A DNA stretch of 64,000 bases from NCBI RefSeq assembly GCF_000467105.1, contig NZ_BATI01000008.1, positions 124,001 to 188,000 of the forward strand, given 5' to 3'. Below the pieces are notes generated by a model that saw only the letters and a program-made list of their open reading frames with translations, had not been told where the DNA came from and did not search any database. Position numbers and translations under genes: made by a program. Of the stretch, positions 39,960-49,504 are shown one piece after another. The DNA comes from Aquipseudomonas alcaligenes NBRC 14159. Lineage in GTDB: Bacteria; Pseudomonadota; Gammaproteobacteria; Pseudomonadales; Pseudomonadaceae. How positions within the stretch are numbered: the first letter of the stretch is position 1; every line of letters starts with the position of its first letter.

Positions 39960-40649
39960 ATGATCTTCACCACCCTACTGAGCGCGGCGTTGCTGGGCGG
40001 CGTTGTCTACCAGCGGCGGGCGGCACTGCAGCGCAAGCGTGCCCGCTTCATCGACAGCTACTGGTTTCCCGAACGGCTGCGCGACAAGCTGCTGGAGCGT
40101 TATCCGCATCTGACGGGCGAACAGATCCAGTGGGTGCTGCTGGGGTTGCGCGAGTACTTCCAGCTGTGCCGCCTGGCCAGGGGCGCGATGGTTGCCATGC
40201 CGTCGCGCGCGGTCGATGTGGCCTGGCACGAGTTCATCCTCTACACCCGCCAGTATCAGGCATTCTGCACCTCCGCCCTCGGCCACTTCCTGCACCACAC
40301 GCCAAACGACGCCATGCCCGATCCGCAGGCCCCCAGCGACGGCATCCAGCGCGCCTGGCAGCTGGCCTGCCAGCGCCTCGGTCTGTCGCCGCAGCGCACC
40401 GAGCGCCTGCCCTGGCTGTTTACCCTGGACGCCGACCTGGCCATCGACGACGGCTTCCGCTACAGCCGCCAATGCGACGCCAAGCCCGGCGCCATCGGCA
40501 GTGACAGCGGCTTCTGCATCAGCCACTTCGGCTGCAGCTCCGCCGGTGGTTGCGGCGGCGACTCCGGTTCCGCCGGTGGCGGGGGCGGCGGCGGTGATGG
40601 TGATGGGGGTGGCTGCGGCGGCGGTTGTGGCGGCGGGGGCGGCGACTAG
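39960..40649 (+). CDS. Glycine-rich C-terminal protein with VDxxWH motif
   Basis: 229 residues. One N-terminal hydrophobic segment precedes a conserved domain with AVDVAWHEFILYTRQYQAFC, similar to the VDxxWH motif of glycine-rich-domain (GRDP-like) proteins. The last ~40 residues are almost purely Gly/Cys/Asp/Ser (GGCGGD and similar). The cysteine-glycine tail could bind metal or form a surface spacer. It begins 18 bp after cyaA and abuts the convergent lipase gene with no gap. Confidence 0.8.
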   Translation: MIFTTLLSAALLGGVVYQRRAALQRKRARFIDSYWFPERLRDKLLERYPHLTGEQIQWVLLGLREYFQLCRLARGAMVAMPSRAVDVAWHEFILYTRQYQAFCTSALGHFLHHTPNDAMPDPQAPSDGIQRAWQLACQRLGLSPQRTERLPWLFTLDADLAIDDGFRYSRQCDAKPGAIGSDSGFCISHFGCSSAGGCGGDSGSAGGGGGGGDGDGGGCGGGCGGGGGD

Positions 40650-41453
40650 TCAGCCACGCATCGGCGCCTGCGGGTGCTGCAAGGCGTAGAGGTAGCAGTC
40701 GGTCATGCTGTGGTTGGCGGCCACGCCGGCGTAGCTGGCGGTGAAGGTCACGGCCTGACCGAGGTGCTGGTACAGCAGCTCGCCACTGACCGCCGCCGGA
40801 ATCTGCGGTACCAGATCGCTGTCATTGACCAGGCGGAAGGTCGGCACCCCCAGGCTGTTGTAGGCCGCGGCAAAGTCTGTAGCCGCCAGGCGCGGGCTGG
40901 CGAAGTTGTAGTGCTGCAGCGCCTGGTCCGGCCAGCGCTCATGCAGGTCGAGCACGGCCAGGCTGGACAGCGCACTGCCCAGGCTGTGTCCGCAGACCCA
41001 CAGCGGGCCGCTTGGCTGCAGGCTGTCCAGGGCGGCCAGGGCCAGGTCGCGCAGCGAGGTGTAGAGCTTGAGAAAGCCGGCGTGCACGCTACCCGTAACG
41101 CCGTCCTGCCACGGCCACCGGGCCTGCTGCAGGTCCAGATCGTCGAGCCAGTCCTGAGCCGACTCAGTGCCGCGCAGCACCAGGTAGGTTTCGCCCTGAT
41201 CGTTGGCGGCGGCGAAACCGAAGGGCTCGGACTCGTTGATGAAGCGCAGGTCGCTGAGGATGCTCCAGATCGGCGCGGAGAAGCGCCAGCCGTCAAGCTG
41301 TGGCGCGTTCCAGTGGAAGTCCTGCGGGCGCCGCGGCCGGCCCTGCACCTGCCATTGCTGATACTGGGCATAGGCCTGCTCGACCAGCTGGGCGCAGCGC
41401 AGCGCGCGGTCGAGGGAGAAGTTCTGCGGGAAGTACAGGGGCAGACTGGACAT
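40650..41453 (-). CDS. Class 3 lipase family protein
   Basis: 267 residues with the lipase_3 nucleophile elbow CGHSLGSALSSLA, upstream VLRGTESAQDWLDDL (oxyanion region) and late catalytic candidates NDSDLVPQIP (Asp) and AANHSMTDCYL (His). No signal peptide, so probably cytoplasmic. Start ATG 41453; the longer frame to 41534 would add a low-quality extension. Confidence 0.88.
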   Translation of the reverse strand: MSSLPLYFPQNFSLDRALRCAQLVEQAYAQYQQWQVQGRPRRPQDFHWNAPQLDGWRFSAPIWSILSDLRFINESEPFGFAAANDQGETYLVLRGTESAQDWLDDLDLQQARWPWQDGVTGSVHAGFLKLYTSLRDLALAALDSLQPSGPLWVCGHSLGSALSSLAVLDLHERWPDQALQHYNFASPRLAATDFAAAYNSLGVPTFRLVNDSDLVPQIPAAVSGELLYQHLGQAVTFTASYAGVAANHSMTDCYLYALQHPQAPMRG

Positions 41454-41587
41454 GGCGGCCTCCTTGCCGGCGACGGGACTATCAGACTCTAGCCGAGTGA
41501 CAGGCACGTGGCAGCGGAGTTCCTGGCACGGCATAAAGTATCGATTTCACTGATACCTGATACGAGCAAGGACCATTATTCAATCGA

Positions 41588-41827
41588 ATGAGCCTGAGAG
41601 AAGCTGCCACCTCCAGCAACCTCCCGGGAACCCGCAGCATGCCCAGGCTCATTCACCCACACGCAAACAATGGCACCCTCGCCGGCTTCGGCCTGCTGTC
41701 AGTCATCGCCAGCGTGCTGCTGGCCCTGAGCCTGGCCGCTACCGAGGTATCCGGGTCGAAGCCCGTCGGCCCCGCACTGCAGCCAGTATTGCAGGCCCTG
41801 CTTGGCGCCATCCGAGTGGGAAGCTAG
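41588..41827 (+). CDS. Small membrane protein, unknown
   Basis: 79 residues with one hydrophobic helix (LLSVIASVLLALSLAA). An alternative start at ATG 41639 has a GGGAA upstream and gives a 62-residue protein; I cannot decide between them. It ends two bases before the next small gene, suggesting a two-gene unit. Confidence 0.5.
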   Translation: MSLREAATSSNLPGTRSMPRLIHPHANNGTLAGFGLLSVIASVLLALSLAATEVSGSKPVGPALQPVLQALLGAIRVGS

Positions 41828-41829
41828 CC

Positions 41830-42060
41830 ATGCAGCTCTCCCCGCCACGCGCACTGCTGCTGTTCCTGTTGCTGGCACTGATCAACGGCCCGGCGCTGGC
41901 CGGCAAGGGCCAGGTCGCCGGAGGCGGCATCGCCCGCACCATCGAGTGCAACCAGAACATTGCGCGCTATCTGGAACTGGACGAGCGGCTCAGGCGCGGC
42001 AGCGATGCACCGCCCTGCCGCGAGCCGCAGGCACTGGCGCGGCGCTTCCTGCTGGCCTAG
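41830..42060 (+). CDS. Small exported protein, unknown
   Basis: 76 residues with a convincing signal peptide (PPRALLLFLLLALINGPALA, cleavage before GKGQ). The mature part has two cysteines (ECNQ, PPCRE) that could pair. Its stop overlaps the rnk stop on the opposite strand by four bases. Confidence 0.6.
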   Translation: MQLSPPRALLLFLLLALINGPALAGKGQVAGGGIARTIECNQNIARYLELDERLRRGSDAPPCREPQALARRFLLA

Positions 42061-42464
42061 CGCTGGTAGGCGCCCGCCGCCTCCGGCTGATATTCCACGG
42101 CCAGCAGGGTGAGCTTCAGCGGCTTGCCGGCCGGGCCCGGCCAGTCGATCTGCTGGCCGACGGAGAGGCCGAGCAGGGCCGAGCCGACCGGGGCGAGAAT
42201 CGACACCTTGCCTTCGCCGCCGGCATCCTCGGGGAACACCAGGGTCAGGTGATAGTCCTTGCCGCTGCTTTCCTCGCGGCAGTGCACGCGCGAGTTCATG
42301 GTCACCACCCCGGCCGGCACTTCGTCGTGGCCCACTACCTGGGCACGCGCCAGCTCCCTTTCCAGCGCCTCGGCGGTCGGGCCGAAGTCCTCCAGGCTGT
42401 CGAGCAGGCGCTCCAGGCGCTGTAGGTCGAGACGAGTGATGGTAATGGCGGGGGTGTTGCTCAT
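42057..42464 (-). CDS. rnk: Nucleoside diphosphate kinase regulator Rnk
   Basis: 135 residues: N-terminal coiled coil (RLDLQRLERLLDSLED) and a C-terminal GreA/GreB-like FKBP domain (KVSILAPVGSALLGLSVGQ). Binds RNA polymerase in the secondary-channel region in E. coli; in P. aeruginosa linked to nucleoside diphosphate kinase and alginate levels. Confidence 0.93.
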   Translation of the reverse strand: MSNTPAITITRLDLQRLERLLDSLEDFGPTAEALERELARAQVVGHDEVPAGVVTMNSRVHCREESSGKDYHLTLVFPEDAGGEGKVSILAPVGSALLGLSVGQQIDWPGPAGKPLKLTLLAVEYQPEAAGAYQR

Positions 42465-42497
42465 GGCGGCGGGTTCTCTCCTTGGGCCAGATAAAGC

Positions 42498-42523
42498 AAA
42501 ACCCCGCCCGAAGGCGGGGTTTT
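42498..42523 (-). terminator. Rho-independent terminator after cyaY-DUF1289
   Basis: Perfect 11-bp stem AAAACCCCGCC / GGCGGGGTTTT with loop CGAA. On the minus strand it lies 61 bp past the end of the DUF1289 gene and 34 bp before rnk, separating the two transcripts. Confidence 0.88.
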
Positions 42524-42584
42524 GATCAGTGAGTCAGCTTCGAGTGAAGCTACCACAAGCCCGGCAATAAGCAAGACCAGGGGG

Positions 42585-42788
42585 TCATCGGCAAAAGGGC
42601 GTGGGCCGCAGGCGCTGTTGTGCGGCCTGGCAGATCGCCCGGCGCCGCTCGCTGTCGGCCTTGCCCCACTCGAGGATCTCGCTCAGGCTGCGGCCACAGC
42701 CCAGACACACGTCATGCTCGTCCAGGCAGCACTGGCGGCGACAGGGCGAGTCGACAGCCTCAGAGTTCGTCGAACTCGAGTTCTTCAC
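42585..42788 (-). CDS. DUF1289 domain protein
   Basis: 67 residues with the DUF1289 cysteine pattern SPCRRQCCLDEHDVCLGCGR, followed by EILEWGKADSERRRAI. Probably a small metal (Zn or Fe-S) binding protein. The GTG start at 42788 lies inside the end of cyaY (29-bp overlap). The first ten codons are low-complexity and the true start could be slightly downstream. Confidence 0.82.
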   Translation of the reverse strand: MKNSSSTNSEAVDSPCRRQCCLDEHDVCLGCGRSLSEILEWGKADSERRRAICQAAQQRLRPTPFCR

Positions 42789-43092
42789 CGGCCTGCTCGC
42801 GGGTCACCCGGGTCAGCAGCTCGCCCAGCGGTTCCTCGCTGGTGTCGCAGATCCACAGGCCCTGCTCCTCGTCGTAGTCGAAGTGAAAGCCGCCGGAGCG
42901 CGCCGCCACCCACAGCTGGCGCAGCGCCTCCTGGCGGCTGAGGATCACCTGGCTGCCATTCTCGAAGCGCACGGTGAGCACGCCGGCGGAGTTTTCCAGA
43001 TCGAGGTCCAGGTCGCTGTCATCGAAAATGTCTTCCACGGCCTGCTGGGCGGCATCGACCAGGTCATGGAAACGGGCTTCGCTCAAACTCAT
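42760..43092 (-). CDS. cyaY: Frataxin-like iron protein CyaY
   Basis: 110 residues with the acidic first helix (DLVDAAQQAVEDIFDDSDLD) and the beta-sheet block QVILSRQEALRQLWVAARSGG followed by FHFD of frataxins. Binds iron and modulates IscS in Fe-S cluster assembly. Coupled to the DUF1289 gene by overlap. Confidence 0.95.
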   Translation of the reverse strand: MSLSEARFHDLVDAAQQAVEDIFDDSDLDLDLENSAGVLTVRFENGSQVILSRQEALRQLWVAARSGGFHFDYDEEQGLWICDTSEEPLGELLTRVTREQAGEELEFDEL

Positions 43093-43103
43093 TACAACGT
43101 CCT

Positions 43104-43247
43104 CTGAGCCTTTCTGGGATTTAGCGAGCTAGAGCCAGACAAGGCGAAAATGGGCAAGGAAGCGCAGTTTACAGACAGTAAATGAGCATTCCGAGAACGT
43201 TTTCAACGCCGACTGGCCGACGCGCAGCAAATCCCGGGAAGGCTCAG
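43104..43247. mobile_element. MITE-like element with 19-bp terminal inverted repeats
   Basis: CTGAGCCTTTCTGGGATTT at 43104-43122 is matched by its inverted copy at 43229-43247 with two mismatches. The ~106 bp between has no coding potential. It lies between cyaY and the araC-type gene, and the right repeat covers the stop codon of that gene. The size and ends suggest a non-autonomous transposable or repeated element, but I see no clean target duplication. Confidence 0.5.
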
Positions 43248-44296
43248 GATTGGGAGGCGGAATCTAGCAGACTCTGTCGGTAGGCGCCGGGGCTCTGCCC
43301 GGTCCAGCGGCGGAACGCGCGGGCCAGCGAGCCGGCCTCGCTGAAGCCGACCAGGAAGGCGATCTCCGCCAGCTCCAGCGCCGGGTCGCGCAGGTAGTGC
43401 AGCACCAGCTGCTGGCGGGTCTCGTCGAGCAGCTCGCTGAACGACAGCCCAGCCTCGCGCAGGCGCCGTTGCAGGGTGCGCGCACTGAGCTGCAGGCTGT
43501 GCGCCAGCAGCTCGAGGTCGACGCCCTGCTCCGGCAGCTGGCGCGCCAGTTCGCGGCGGGCGCGGTCGAGCACGCTGTGGCCTTGGTTGAGCTGGCCGAG
43601 CAGACGGTCGGCGTGGGCGTCGAGCAGCTGGCGCAGCTGGGCGTCGGCCTGGCCCAGCGGGGTGCTCAGCAGGCGCTTGGGAAACACCAGGGCGTTGTCG
43701 GCCTGACCGAACAGCACCGGGCAGCCGAAGATGCGCCGGTGCTCGGCGGTATCGGCCGGCGCCGGGTGCTGGAAGCGCACTTCGGTAGGCGAGATCTGCA
43801 GACCGGTGATCCAGCGCCCGAAAGTCAGCCAGCCGGCCAGCGTCTCCTCGCTGTGCTGGCGCTGCTGCTGGTGCACCAACGGCTCCCAGCTGTGCGCCAC
43901 CTGCGGCTCCAGCCCCGTGCGCGGCGGCTCCTCGTCGAGGTCGACGCGACCCAGGTTGCCCACCAGCGCGGCATAGCGGGCCTGGCGATGCAGGGCATCG
44001 GCCAGGGTCGCGCAGCTCATGATCAGGTAGCCGAGCACGCCGTAGTAGCCGGGGCGCATGGCCTCGCCCAGGTGCAGGCCGAGGTTGGCGTCGCCGGTCA
44101 GGCGCACGCCCTCGCCAAGCAGCTCCAGGTAGGTGCTGACGGCGATGCGCTGGTCGCGCTGAGCGAGGATCGCCGGGTTCAGCTGCACCTTGGCCAGCAG
44201 CTCGGCGCTGGCGAAGCCCTGGCGCTCCAGGTAATCGAGCAGGCCCTGCAGGTAGGCGACCGAGACCGAGCTGGCGGCGGGAACGGGGGCTTCCAT
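43244..44296 (-). CDS. AraC family transcriptional regulator
   Basis: 350 residues: N-terminal arabinose-binding-like (Arabinose_bd/OruR-type) domain including YYGVLGYLIMSCATL, and a C-terminal HTH_18 domain with LSARTLQRRLREAGLSFSEL and the second helix-turn-helix EIAFLVGFSEAGSLARAF. Start ATG 44296. Divergent from lptM. Target unknown; the stop codon lies in the MITE-like inverted repeat. Confidence 0.9.
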   Translation of the reverse strand: MEAPVPAASSVSVAYLQGLLDYLERQGFASAELLAKVQLNPAILAQRDQRIAVSTYLELLGEGVRLTGDANLGLHLGEAMRPGYYGVLGYLIMSCATLADALHRQARYAALVGNLGRVDLDEEPPRTGLEPQVAHSWEPLVHQQQRQHSEETLAGWLTFGRWITGLQISPTEVRFQHPAPADTAEHRRIFGCPVLFGQADNALVFPKRLLSTPLGQADAQLRQLLDAHADRLLGQLNQGHSVLDRARRELARQLPEQGVDLELLAHSLQLSARTLQRRLREAGLSFSELLDETRQQLVLHYLRDPALELAEIAFLVGFSEAGSLARAFRRWTGQSPGAYRQSLLDSASQS

Positions 44297-44461
44297 CGCG
44301 ACTCCGTGATTTTTTAGCCGCCATGCTAGCCGCAAACCCGCCGTCGCGGGCAAGCCGAACGCGCCACGACAAGGGGCGCAGCCCCCGCCAGGCGTGCATA
44401 GGCAAGGGGCCGGGGGGTGGGTATACTCCGGGCCATTCACGATTTCGCAAAGGACACCACC

Positions 44462-44599
44462 ATGAAGCGCCTGCTGCTGCCCTTCATCGCGCTCGCCGTA
44501 TTCACCGCCGCCCTCGCCGGCTGTGGCCAGAAAGGCCCGCTGTACCTGCCCGACGACGACAAGACCGTCAAAGAACGCGACAAAGACGTCTTCCTCTAA
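44462..44599 (+). CDS. lptM: LPS translocon maturation lipoprotein LptM (LppL)
   Basis: 45 residues: lipoprotein signal with lipobox LAGC at residues 18-21, then the conserved GQKGPLYLP motif. E. coli LptM (YifL) helps mature the LptDE translocon. Directly upstream of lysA, as usual. Confidence 0.92.
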   Translation: MKRLLLPFIALAVFTAALAGCGQKGPLYLPDDDKTVKERDKDVFL

Positions 44600-44608
44600 G
44601 GGGGTTCC

Positions 44609-45856
44609 ATGCAAGCCTTTACCAGCCGCGACGGGCAACTGTTCGCGGAGGGCGTGGCCCTGTCCGCCATTGCCGAACGCTTCGGCACGCCCACCTACGT
44701 CTATTCCCGCGCCCACATCGAGGCGCAGTACCGCGCCTATGCCGATGCCCTGGCCGGCATGCCGCACCTGGTGTGCTTCGCGGTCAAGGCCAACTCCAAC
44801 CTGGGCGTGCTGAACGTCCTGGCGCGCCTCGGCGCCGGCTTCGACATCGTCTCCCGTGGCGAGCTGGAGCGCGTCCTGGCCGCCGGTGGCGAACCTGCCA
44901 AGATCGTCTTCTCCGGTGTCGGCAAGACCCGCGACGACATGCGCCGCGCCCTCGAAGTGGGCGTGCACTGCTTCAACGTCGAATCGGTGGACGAGCTGGA
45001 GCGCCTGCAGCTGGTGGCCGCTGAATTGGGCAAGACCGCCAGCATCTCGCTGCGGGTCAATCCGGACGTGGATGCCGGCACCCACCCGTACATCTCCACC
45101 GGCCTGAAAGAAAACAAGTTCGGCATCGACATCGAGCAGGCCCCGGCCGTGTATGCCCGCGCCGCCGAACTGGCGAACCTGCGCATCGTCGGCGTGGACT
45201 GCCACATCGGCTCGCAGCTGACCAGCCTGCCGCCCTTCCTCGATGCCCTGGAGCGCCTGCTGGCGCTGGTCGACCAGCTGGCCGCGCAGGGCATCCAGAT
45301 CCAGCACCTGGACCTCGGTGGTGGCCTCGGCGTGCAGTACCGCGACGAGCAGCCGCCGCTGGCCGGCGACTACATCGCCGCCGTACGCGAGCGCCTCAAG
45401 GGCCGCGAGCTGGCCCTGGTGTTCGAGCCGGGCCGCTCCATCGTGGCCAACGCCGGCGTGCTGCTGACCCGCGTGGAATACCTCAAGCACACCGCGCACA
45501 AGGACTTCGCCATCGTCGACGCGGCGATGAACGACCTGATCCGCCCGGCCCTGTACCAGGCCTGGATGGACGTCACCCCGGTGCAGCCGCGTGACGGCCA
45601 GGCGCGCCAGTACGACCTGGTCGGGCCGATCTGCGAGACCGGTGACTTCCTGGCCAAGGGCCGCGAGCTGGTGCTGGCCGAAGGCGACCTGCTGGCCGTG
45701 CGCTCGGCCGGCGCCTACGGCTTCGTCATGAGCTCCAACTACAACACCCGCGGCCGCGCCGCCGAGGTGCTGGTGGACGGTGAGCAGGCCTTCGAGGTGC
45801 GTCGCCGCGAGACCCTCGCCGAACTCTACGCCGGCGAAAGCCTGCTGCCGCAGTGA
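44609..45856 (+). CDS. lysA: Diaminopimelate decarboxylase
   Basis: PLP-dependent decarboxylation of meso-diaminopimelate to lysine. 415 residues; PLP-lysine in [15 protein letters not shown] and the GGGLGV phosphate-binding glycine loop, and the second active-site block [21 protein letters not shown]. Followed 11 bp later by dapF, which makes its substrate. Confidence 0.97.
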   Translation: MQAFTSRDGQLFAEGVALSAIAERFGTPTYVYSRAHIEAQYRAYADALAGMPHLVCFAVKANSNLGVLNVLARLGAGFDIVSRGELERVLAAGGEPAKIVFSGVGKTRDDMRRALEVGVHCFNVESVDELERLQLVAAELGKTASISLRVNPDVDAGTHPYISTGLKENKFGIDIEQAPAVYARAAELANLRIVGVDCHIGSQLTSLPPFLDALERLLALVDQLAAQGIQIQHLDLGGGLGVQYRDEQPPLAGDYIAAVRERLKGRELALVFEPGRSIVANAGVLLTRVEYLKHTAHKDFAIVDAAMNDLIRPALYQAWMDVTPVQPRDGQARQYDLVGPICETGDFLAKGRELVLAEGDLLAVRSAGAYGFVMSSNYNTRGRAAEVLVDGEQAFEVRRRETLAELYAGESLLPQ

Positions 45857-45866
45857 GGGCGCGATC

Positions 45867-46697
45867 ATGCTATTGCGCTTCACCAAGATGCACGGCCTCG
45901 GCAACGACTTCATGGTCCTCGACCTGATCAGCCAGCACGCGCATATCCAGCCCAAGCACGCCAAGGCCTGGGGCGACCGCCACACCGGCGTCGGCTTCGA
46001 CCAGCTGTTGCTGGTGGAGGCGCCGACCAACCCGGACGTGGACTTCCGCTACCGCATCTTCAACTCCGACGGTTCGGAAGTGGAACAGTGCGGCAACGGC
46101 GCGCGCTGCTTCGCCCGCTTCGTGGTGGACAAGCGCCTGACCGTGAAGAAGCAGATCCGCGTCGAGACCAAGGGCGGCATCATCGAGCTCAACCTGCGTC
46201 CGGACGGCCAGGTCACCGTGGACATGGGCGCGCCGCGCCTGGTCCCCGAGCAGATCCCCTTCCAGGCCGACGCCGAGGCGCTCAGCTACGCGGTGGAGGT
46301 GGACGGTCAGTCCGTGCAGCTGGCCGCCGTGTCCATGGGCAACCCGCACGCCGTGCTGCGCGTCGACAACGTCGACAGCGCGCCGGTGCACAGCCTGGGG
46401 CCGAAGCTGGAACACCACCCGCGCTTCCCCAAGCGGGTCAACGTCGGCTTCCTGCAGGTCATCGACCGCAAGCAGGCGCGCCTGCGCGTGTGGGAACGTG
46501 GCGCTGGCGAAACCCAGGCCTGCGGCACCGGCGCCTGCGCCGCGGCCGTGGCCGCCATCCGCCAGGGCTGGATGGACTCGCCACTGCAGCTGGAGCTGCC
46601 GGGCGGCAAGTTGTCCATCGAGTGGGCAGGGCCCGGCCAGCCGGTTATGATGACCGGACCCGCCGTTCGCGTGTACGAAGGACAGGTTCGTCTATGA
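45867..46697 (+). CDS. dapF: Diaminopimelate epimerase
   Basis: Interconverts LL- and meso-diaminopimelate. 276 residues; the two catalytic cysteines are C75 (EQCGNGARC) and C219 (TQACGTGAC). Its stop overlaps the DUF484 start (ATGA), giving translational coupling. Confidence 0.97.
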   Translation: MLLRFTKMHGLGNDFMVLDLISQHAHIQPKHAKAWGDRHTGVGFDQLLLVEAPTNPDVDFRYRIFNSDGSEVEQCGNGARCFARFVVDKRLTVKKQIRVETKGGIIELNLRPDGQVTVDMGAPRLVPEQIPFQADAEALSYAVEVDGQSVQLAAVSMGNPHAVLRVDNVDSAPVHSLGPKLEHHPRFPKRVNVGFLQVIDRKQARLRVWERGAGETQACGTGACAAAVAAIRQGWMDSPLQLELPGGKLSIEWAGPGQPVMMTGPAVRVYEGQVRL

Positions 46698-47389
46698 GTG
46701 ACCAGGATCAGCCCGTGAAACTCGACTCCGAGAGCGTCGCCGCCTACCTGCGGCAGCACCCGGAATTCTTCGTCGACCATGAGGAGCTGATCCCCGAGCT
46801 GCGCATTCCGCATCAGCCCGGCGAGGCCGTGTCGCTGGTGGAGCGCCAGGTCAAGCTGCTGCGCGAGCGCAACATCGAGATGCGCCATCGCCTGTCGCAG
46901 CTGATGGACGTAGCCCGCGACAACGACCGCCTGTTCGACAAGACCCGCCGCCTGGTGCTCGACCTGCTCGACGCCGGCAGCCTGGAAGAAGTCATCGGCG
47001 CGGTGGAAGACAGCCTGCGTCACGAGTTCCAGGTGCCCTTCGTCAGCCTCATCCTGTTCAGCGAAACGCCGCTCGGCGTGGGCCGTTCGGTCAGCTCGGC
47101 CGAGGCCCACCAGGCCATCGGCGGCCTGCTCGGTGGCGGCAAGACCACCTGCGGCGTGCTGCGCCCGGCCGAGCTGGAATTCATCTTCGGCGCGGACGAA
47201 TGCACCCAGGTCGGCTCGGCCGCCGTGGTCAGCCTGACCCACCAGGGCCTGCATGGCGTGCTGGCCATCGGCAGTCCGGACCCGCAGCACTACAAGAGCA
47301 GCCTCGGCACCCTGTTCCTCGGCTACGTCGCCGAAGTCCTGGCCCGCGTCCTACCACGCTTCGCCGCGCCGCTGCGCTCGGTGCGCTGA
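46694..47389 (+). CDS. DUF484 (GAF-like) protein
   Basis: 231 residues: N-terminal helix with [22 protein letters not shown], coiled coil [17 protein letters not shown], then a GAF-like domain ([30 protein letters not shown]). Always between dapF and xerC in this group; a role in dimer resolution or cell wall control has been suggested only by linkage. Confidence 0.9.
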   Translation: MSDQDQPVKLDSESVAAYLRQHPEFFVDHEELIPELRIPHQPGEAVSLVERQVKLLRERNIEMRHRLSQLMDVARDNDRLFDKTRRLVLDLLDAGSLEEVIGAVEDSLRHEFQVPFVSLILFSETPLGVGRSVSSAEAHQAIGGLLGGGKTTCGVLRPAELEFIFGADECTQVGSAAVVSLTHQGLHGVLAIGSPDPQHYKSSLGTLFLGYVAEVLARVLPRFAAPLRSVR

Positions 47390-47432
47390 ACCCCGGGCCG
47401 CGCGCGGCCCATCGTCGTCTGCCGGAGTCGCC

Positions 47433-48329
47433 ATGCAGAGCAGCCTCGACGCCTTCCTCGAACACCTGCGCAGCGAACGCCAGGTGTCCAGCCACACCCT
47501 GGACGGCTATCGCCGCGACCTGCACAAGATCCTCGCCCTGTGCGAGAAGCAGGCCGTCGCCAGCTGGGACGCCCTGGATACCCGCACCCTGCGCGCCATG
47601 GTCGCGCGCCTGCACGCCCAGGGGCAGTCCAGCCGTTCGCTGGCGCGCCTGCTCTCGGCCGTGCGCGGCTTCTACCAGTACCTCAATCGCGAGGGTCAGT
47701 GCCGGCATGACCCGGCGGGCGGCCTGTCCGCGCCCAAGGGCGAGCGCCGCCTGCCGCGTGCCCTGGATGCCGACCGCACGGCGCAGCTGCTGGACGGCGG
47801 CGTGGAGGACGACTTCATCGCCCGCCGCGACCAGGCCATGCTCGAACTGTTCTATTCCTCCGGTCTGCGCCTGTCCGAACTGGTCGGCCTGGATCTCGAC
47901 GGCCTCGACCTGCCCGCCGGCCTGGTCCGGGTACGCGGCAAGGGCAACAAGGCGCGCGAGCTGCCGGTCGGGCGCAAGGCCTGCGAGGCCATGCAGGCCT
48001 GGCTGCCGCTGCGCGCCCTGAGCAACCCGCAGGATGGTGCGGTGTTCGTCGGCCGCCAGGGCAAGCGCCTGACCCCGCGCGCCATCCAGCTGCGGGTGCG
48101 CCAGGCTGGTGTGCGCGAGCTGGGCCAGCACCTGCATCCGCACATGCTGCGACACTCCTTCGCCAGCCACATGCTGGAATCCAGCCAGGACCTGCGCGCC
48201 GTGCAGGAGCTGCTCGGCCACGCCGACATTGCCACCACGCAGATCTACACCCACCTGGACTTCCAGCACCTGGCCAAGGTCTACGACGGCGCCCACCCGC
48301 GCGCCAAACGCAAGAGCGAGACCCCATGA
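47433..48329 (+). CDS. xerC: Tyrosine recombinase XerC
   Basis: 298 residues. Full catalytic set: R146 (SGLRLSEL), K170 (VRGKGNK), H237 and R240 (HMLRHSFA), H263 ([10 protein letters not shown]) and nucleophile Y272 (QIYTHLD). With XerD it resolves chromosome dimers at dif. Stop overlaps the HAD gene start (ATGA). Confidence 0.96.
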   Translation: MQSSLDAFLEHLRSERQVSSHTLDGYRRDLHKILALCEKQAVASWDALDTRTLRAMVARLHAQGQSSRSLARLLSAVRGFYQYLNREGQCRHDPAGGLSAPKGERRLPRALDADRTAQLLDGGVEDDFIARRDQAMLELFYSSGLRLSELVGLDLDGLDLPAGLVRVRGKGNKARELPVGRKACEAMQAWLPLRALSNPQDGAVFVGRQGKRLTPRAIQLRVRQAGVRELGQHLHPHMLRHSFASHMLESSQDLRAVQELLGHADIATTQIYTHLDFQHLAKVYDGAHPRAKRKSETP

Positions 48330-49030
48330 GCCTGCGCCTGATCACCTTCGACCTCGACGACACCCTGTGGGACGTGGCCCCGGTGATGCATGGCGCCGAA
48401 GCCGCGTTGCGTGACTGGCTGGCTGCCGAAGCGCCGCGCCTGGGGCCGGTACCCATCGAGCACCTGTGGGCGATTCGCGCGCGTCTGCTGGCCGCCGATC
48501 CCATGCTCAGGCATCGCCTCAGCGAGCTGCGCCGGCGCATCCTGTTTCACGCGCTGGAGGAGGCCGGCTATCCACAGGACGAAGCGCAGGTGCTGGCTGA
48601 ACAGGGCTTCCAGGTGTTCCTCGAGGCCCGCCACCGGGTCGAGTTCTTCCCCGACGTGCACCGCATCCTCGAACACCTGGCCGAGCGCTACATCCTCGGC
48701 GTGATCACCAACGGCAACGCCGAGGTGGCCCGCCTGGGCCTGGCCGACTACTTCCGCTTCGCCATCAGCGCCGAGCAGATGGGCATCGGCAAGCCTGATC
48801 CCAAGCCGTTCCATAGCGCCCTGCAACGCGCCGGGGTGGAGGCGCCGCAGGCTGCGCACATCGGCGACCATCCCGGCGACGACATCGCCGGCGCCAAGGC
48901 GGCCGGCCTGCGCGCCATCTGGTTCAACCCACAAGGCAAGGACTGGCAGGGCGAGGCCGCCCCCGACGCACAGATCCGCCGCCTGGCCGAGCTGCCGGCG
49001 CTGCTGGCCGGCTGGACCGCCGGGCGTTAG
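48326..49030 (+). CDS. HAD family hydrolase
   Basis: 234 residues with HAD motifs [29 protein letters not shown] and [12 protein letters not shown]. The cap is of the C1 type; YjjG/YigB-like. YigB homologues dephosphorylate FMN, and this gene has the same neighbour (xerC) as E. coli yigB, so an FMN phosphatase role is a reasonable inference. Confidence 0.9.
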   Translation: MSLRLITFDLDDTLWDVAPVMHGAEAALRDWLAAEAPRLGPVPIEHLWAIRARLLAADPMLRHRLSELRRRILFHALEEAGYPQDEAQVLAEQGFQVFLEARHRVEFFPDVHRILEHLAERYILGVITNGNAEVARLGLADYFRFAISAEQMGIGKPDPKPFHSALQRAGVEAPQAAHIGDHPGDDIAGAKAAGLRAIWFNPQGKDWQGEAAPDAQIRRLAELPALLAGWTAGR

Positions 49031-49035
49031 ACCCG

Positions 49036-49075
49036 GCCATGAAAAAGCCCGCCGGATGGCGGGCTTTTTCATGGC
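49036..49075. terminator. Strong bidirectional terminator
   Basis: Perfect 18-bp stem, GCCATGAAAAAGCCCGCC and its complement, with loop GGAT. Between the HAD gene and the convergent sutA. T-runs on both strands. Confidence 0.93.
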
Positions 49076-49086
49076 GGCAACACCCC

Positions 49087-49416
49087 TCAGATGGGGCGAC
49101 TGCCGTACTTGCTATCCGGCTTCTTGGGCGGATCGGCGACCACGTTGGGCTCGATCTCCTGCACCGCGCCACCGCGCGCCAGGAACTCCTCCATGGCCTT
49201 GGCCAGGGCATCGCGCTCCTTCTGCTTGGCTTCTACGCTGGGCAGTTCCTCGACTTCCTCGGCTGCCTTGGCCTTCTTGCTCGGCTTGCTGCCAGGCTCT
49301 ACGGCATCGCTGCCGTCGTCCTCGCCATCATCACCGGCATCGGCCGCTTCCAGCTCCTCGCCGTCATCCTCGTCGGCGCCTTCCAGGTCGTCCTGTTCCA
49401 GTTCTTCGTCGCTCAT
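49087..49416 (-). CDS. sutA: Transcriptional regulator SutA
   Basis: 109 residues: intrinsically acidic N-terminus (EELEQDDLEGADEDDGEELE), a Lys/Ala linker, then the conserved helix EAKQKERDALAKAMEEFLAR and tail EIEPNVVADPPKKPDSKYGS. In P. aeruginosa SutA binds RNA polymerase and helps transcription in slow-growing cells; the match of the C-terminal half is clear. Confidence 0.93.
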   Translation of the reverse strand: MSDEELEQDDLEGADEDDGEELEAADAGDDGEDDGSDAVEPGSKPSKKAKAAEEVEELPSVEAKQKERDALAKAMEEFLARGGAVQEIEPNVVADPPKKPDSKYGSRPI

Positions 49417-49504
49417 GTTCTACCTCATGACTTGCGCAAAGCAGGTTACTTATAGCCCAGTGGCACGCATTGCAAACATGCCACCGGAAAAAATTCTTCG
49501 GCCT

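Noticed and set aside
43244..46030. 928-codon minus-strand frame that could look like a fusion protein
   Set aside because: Only 43244-44296 encodes the AraC regulator; the rest is antisense to lptM and lysA.
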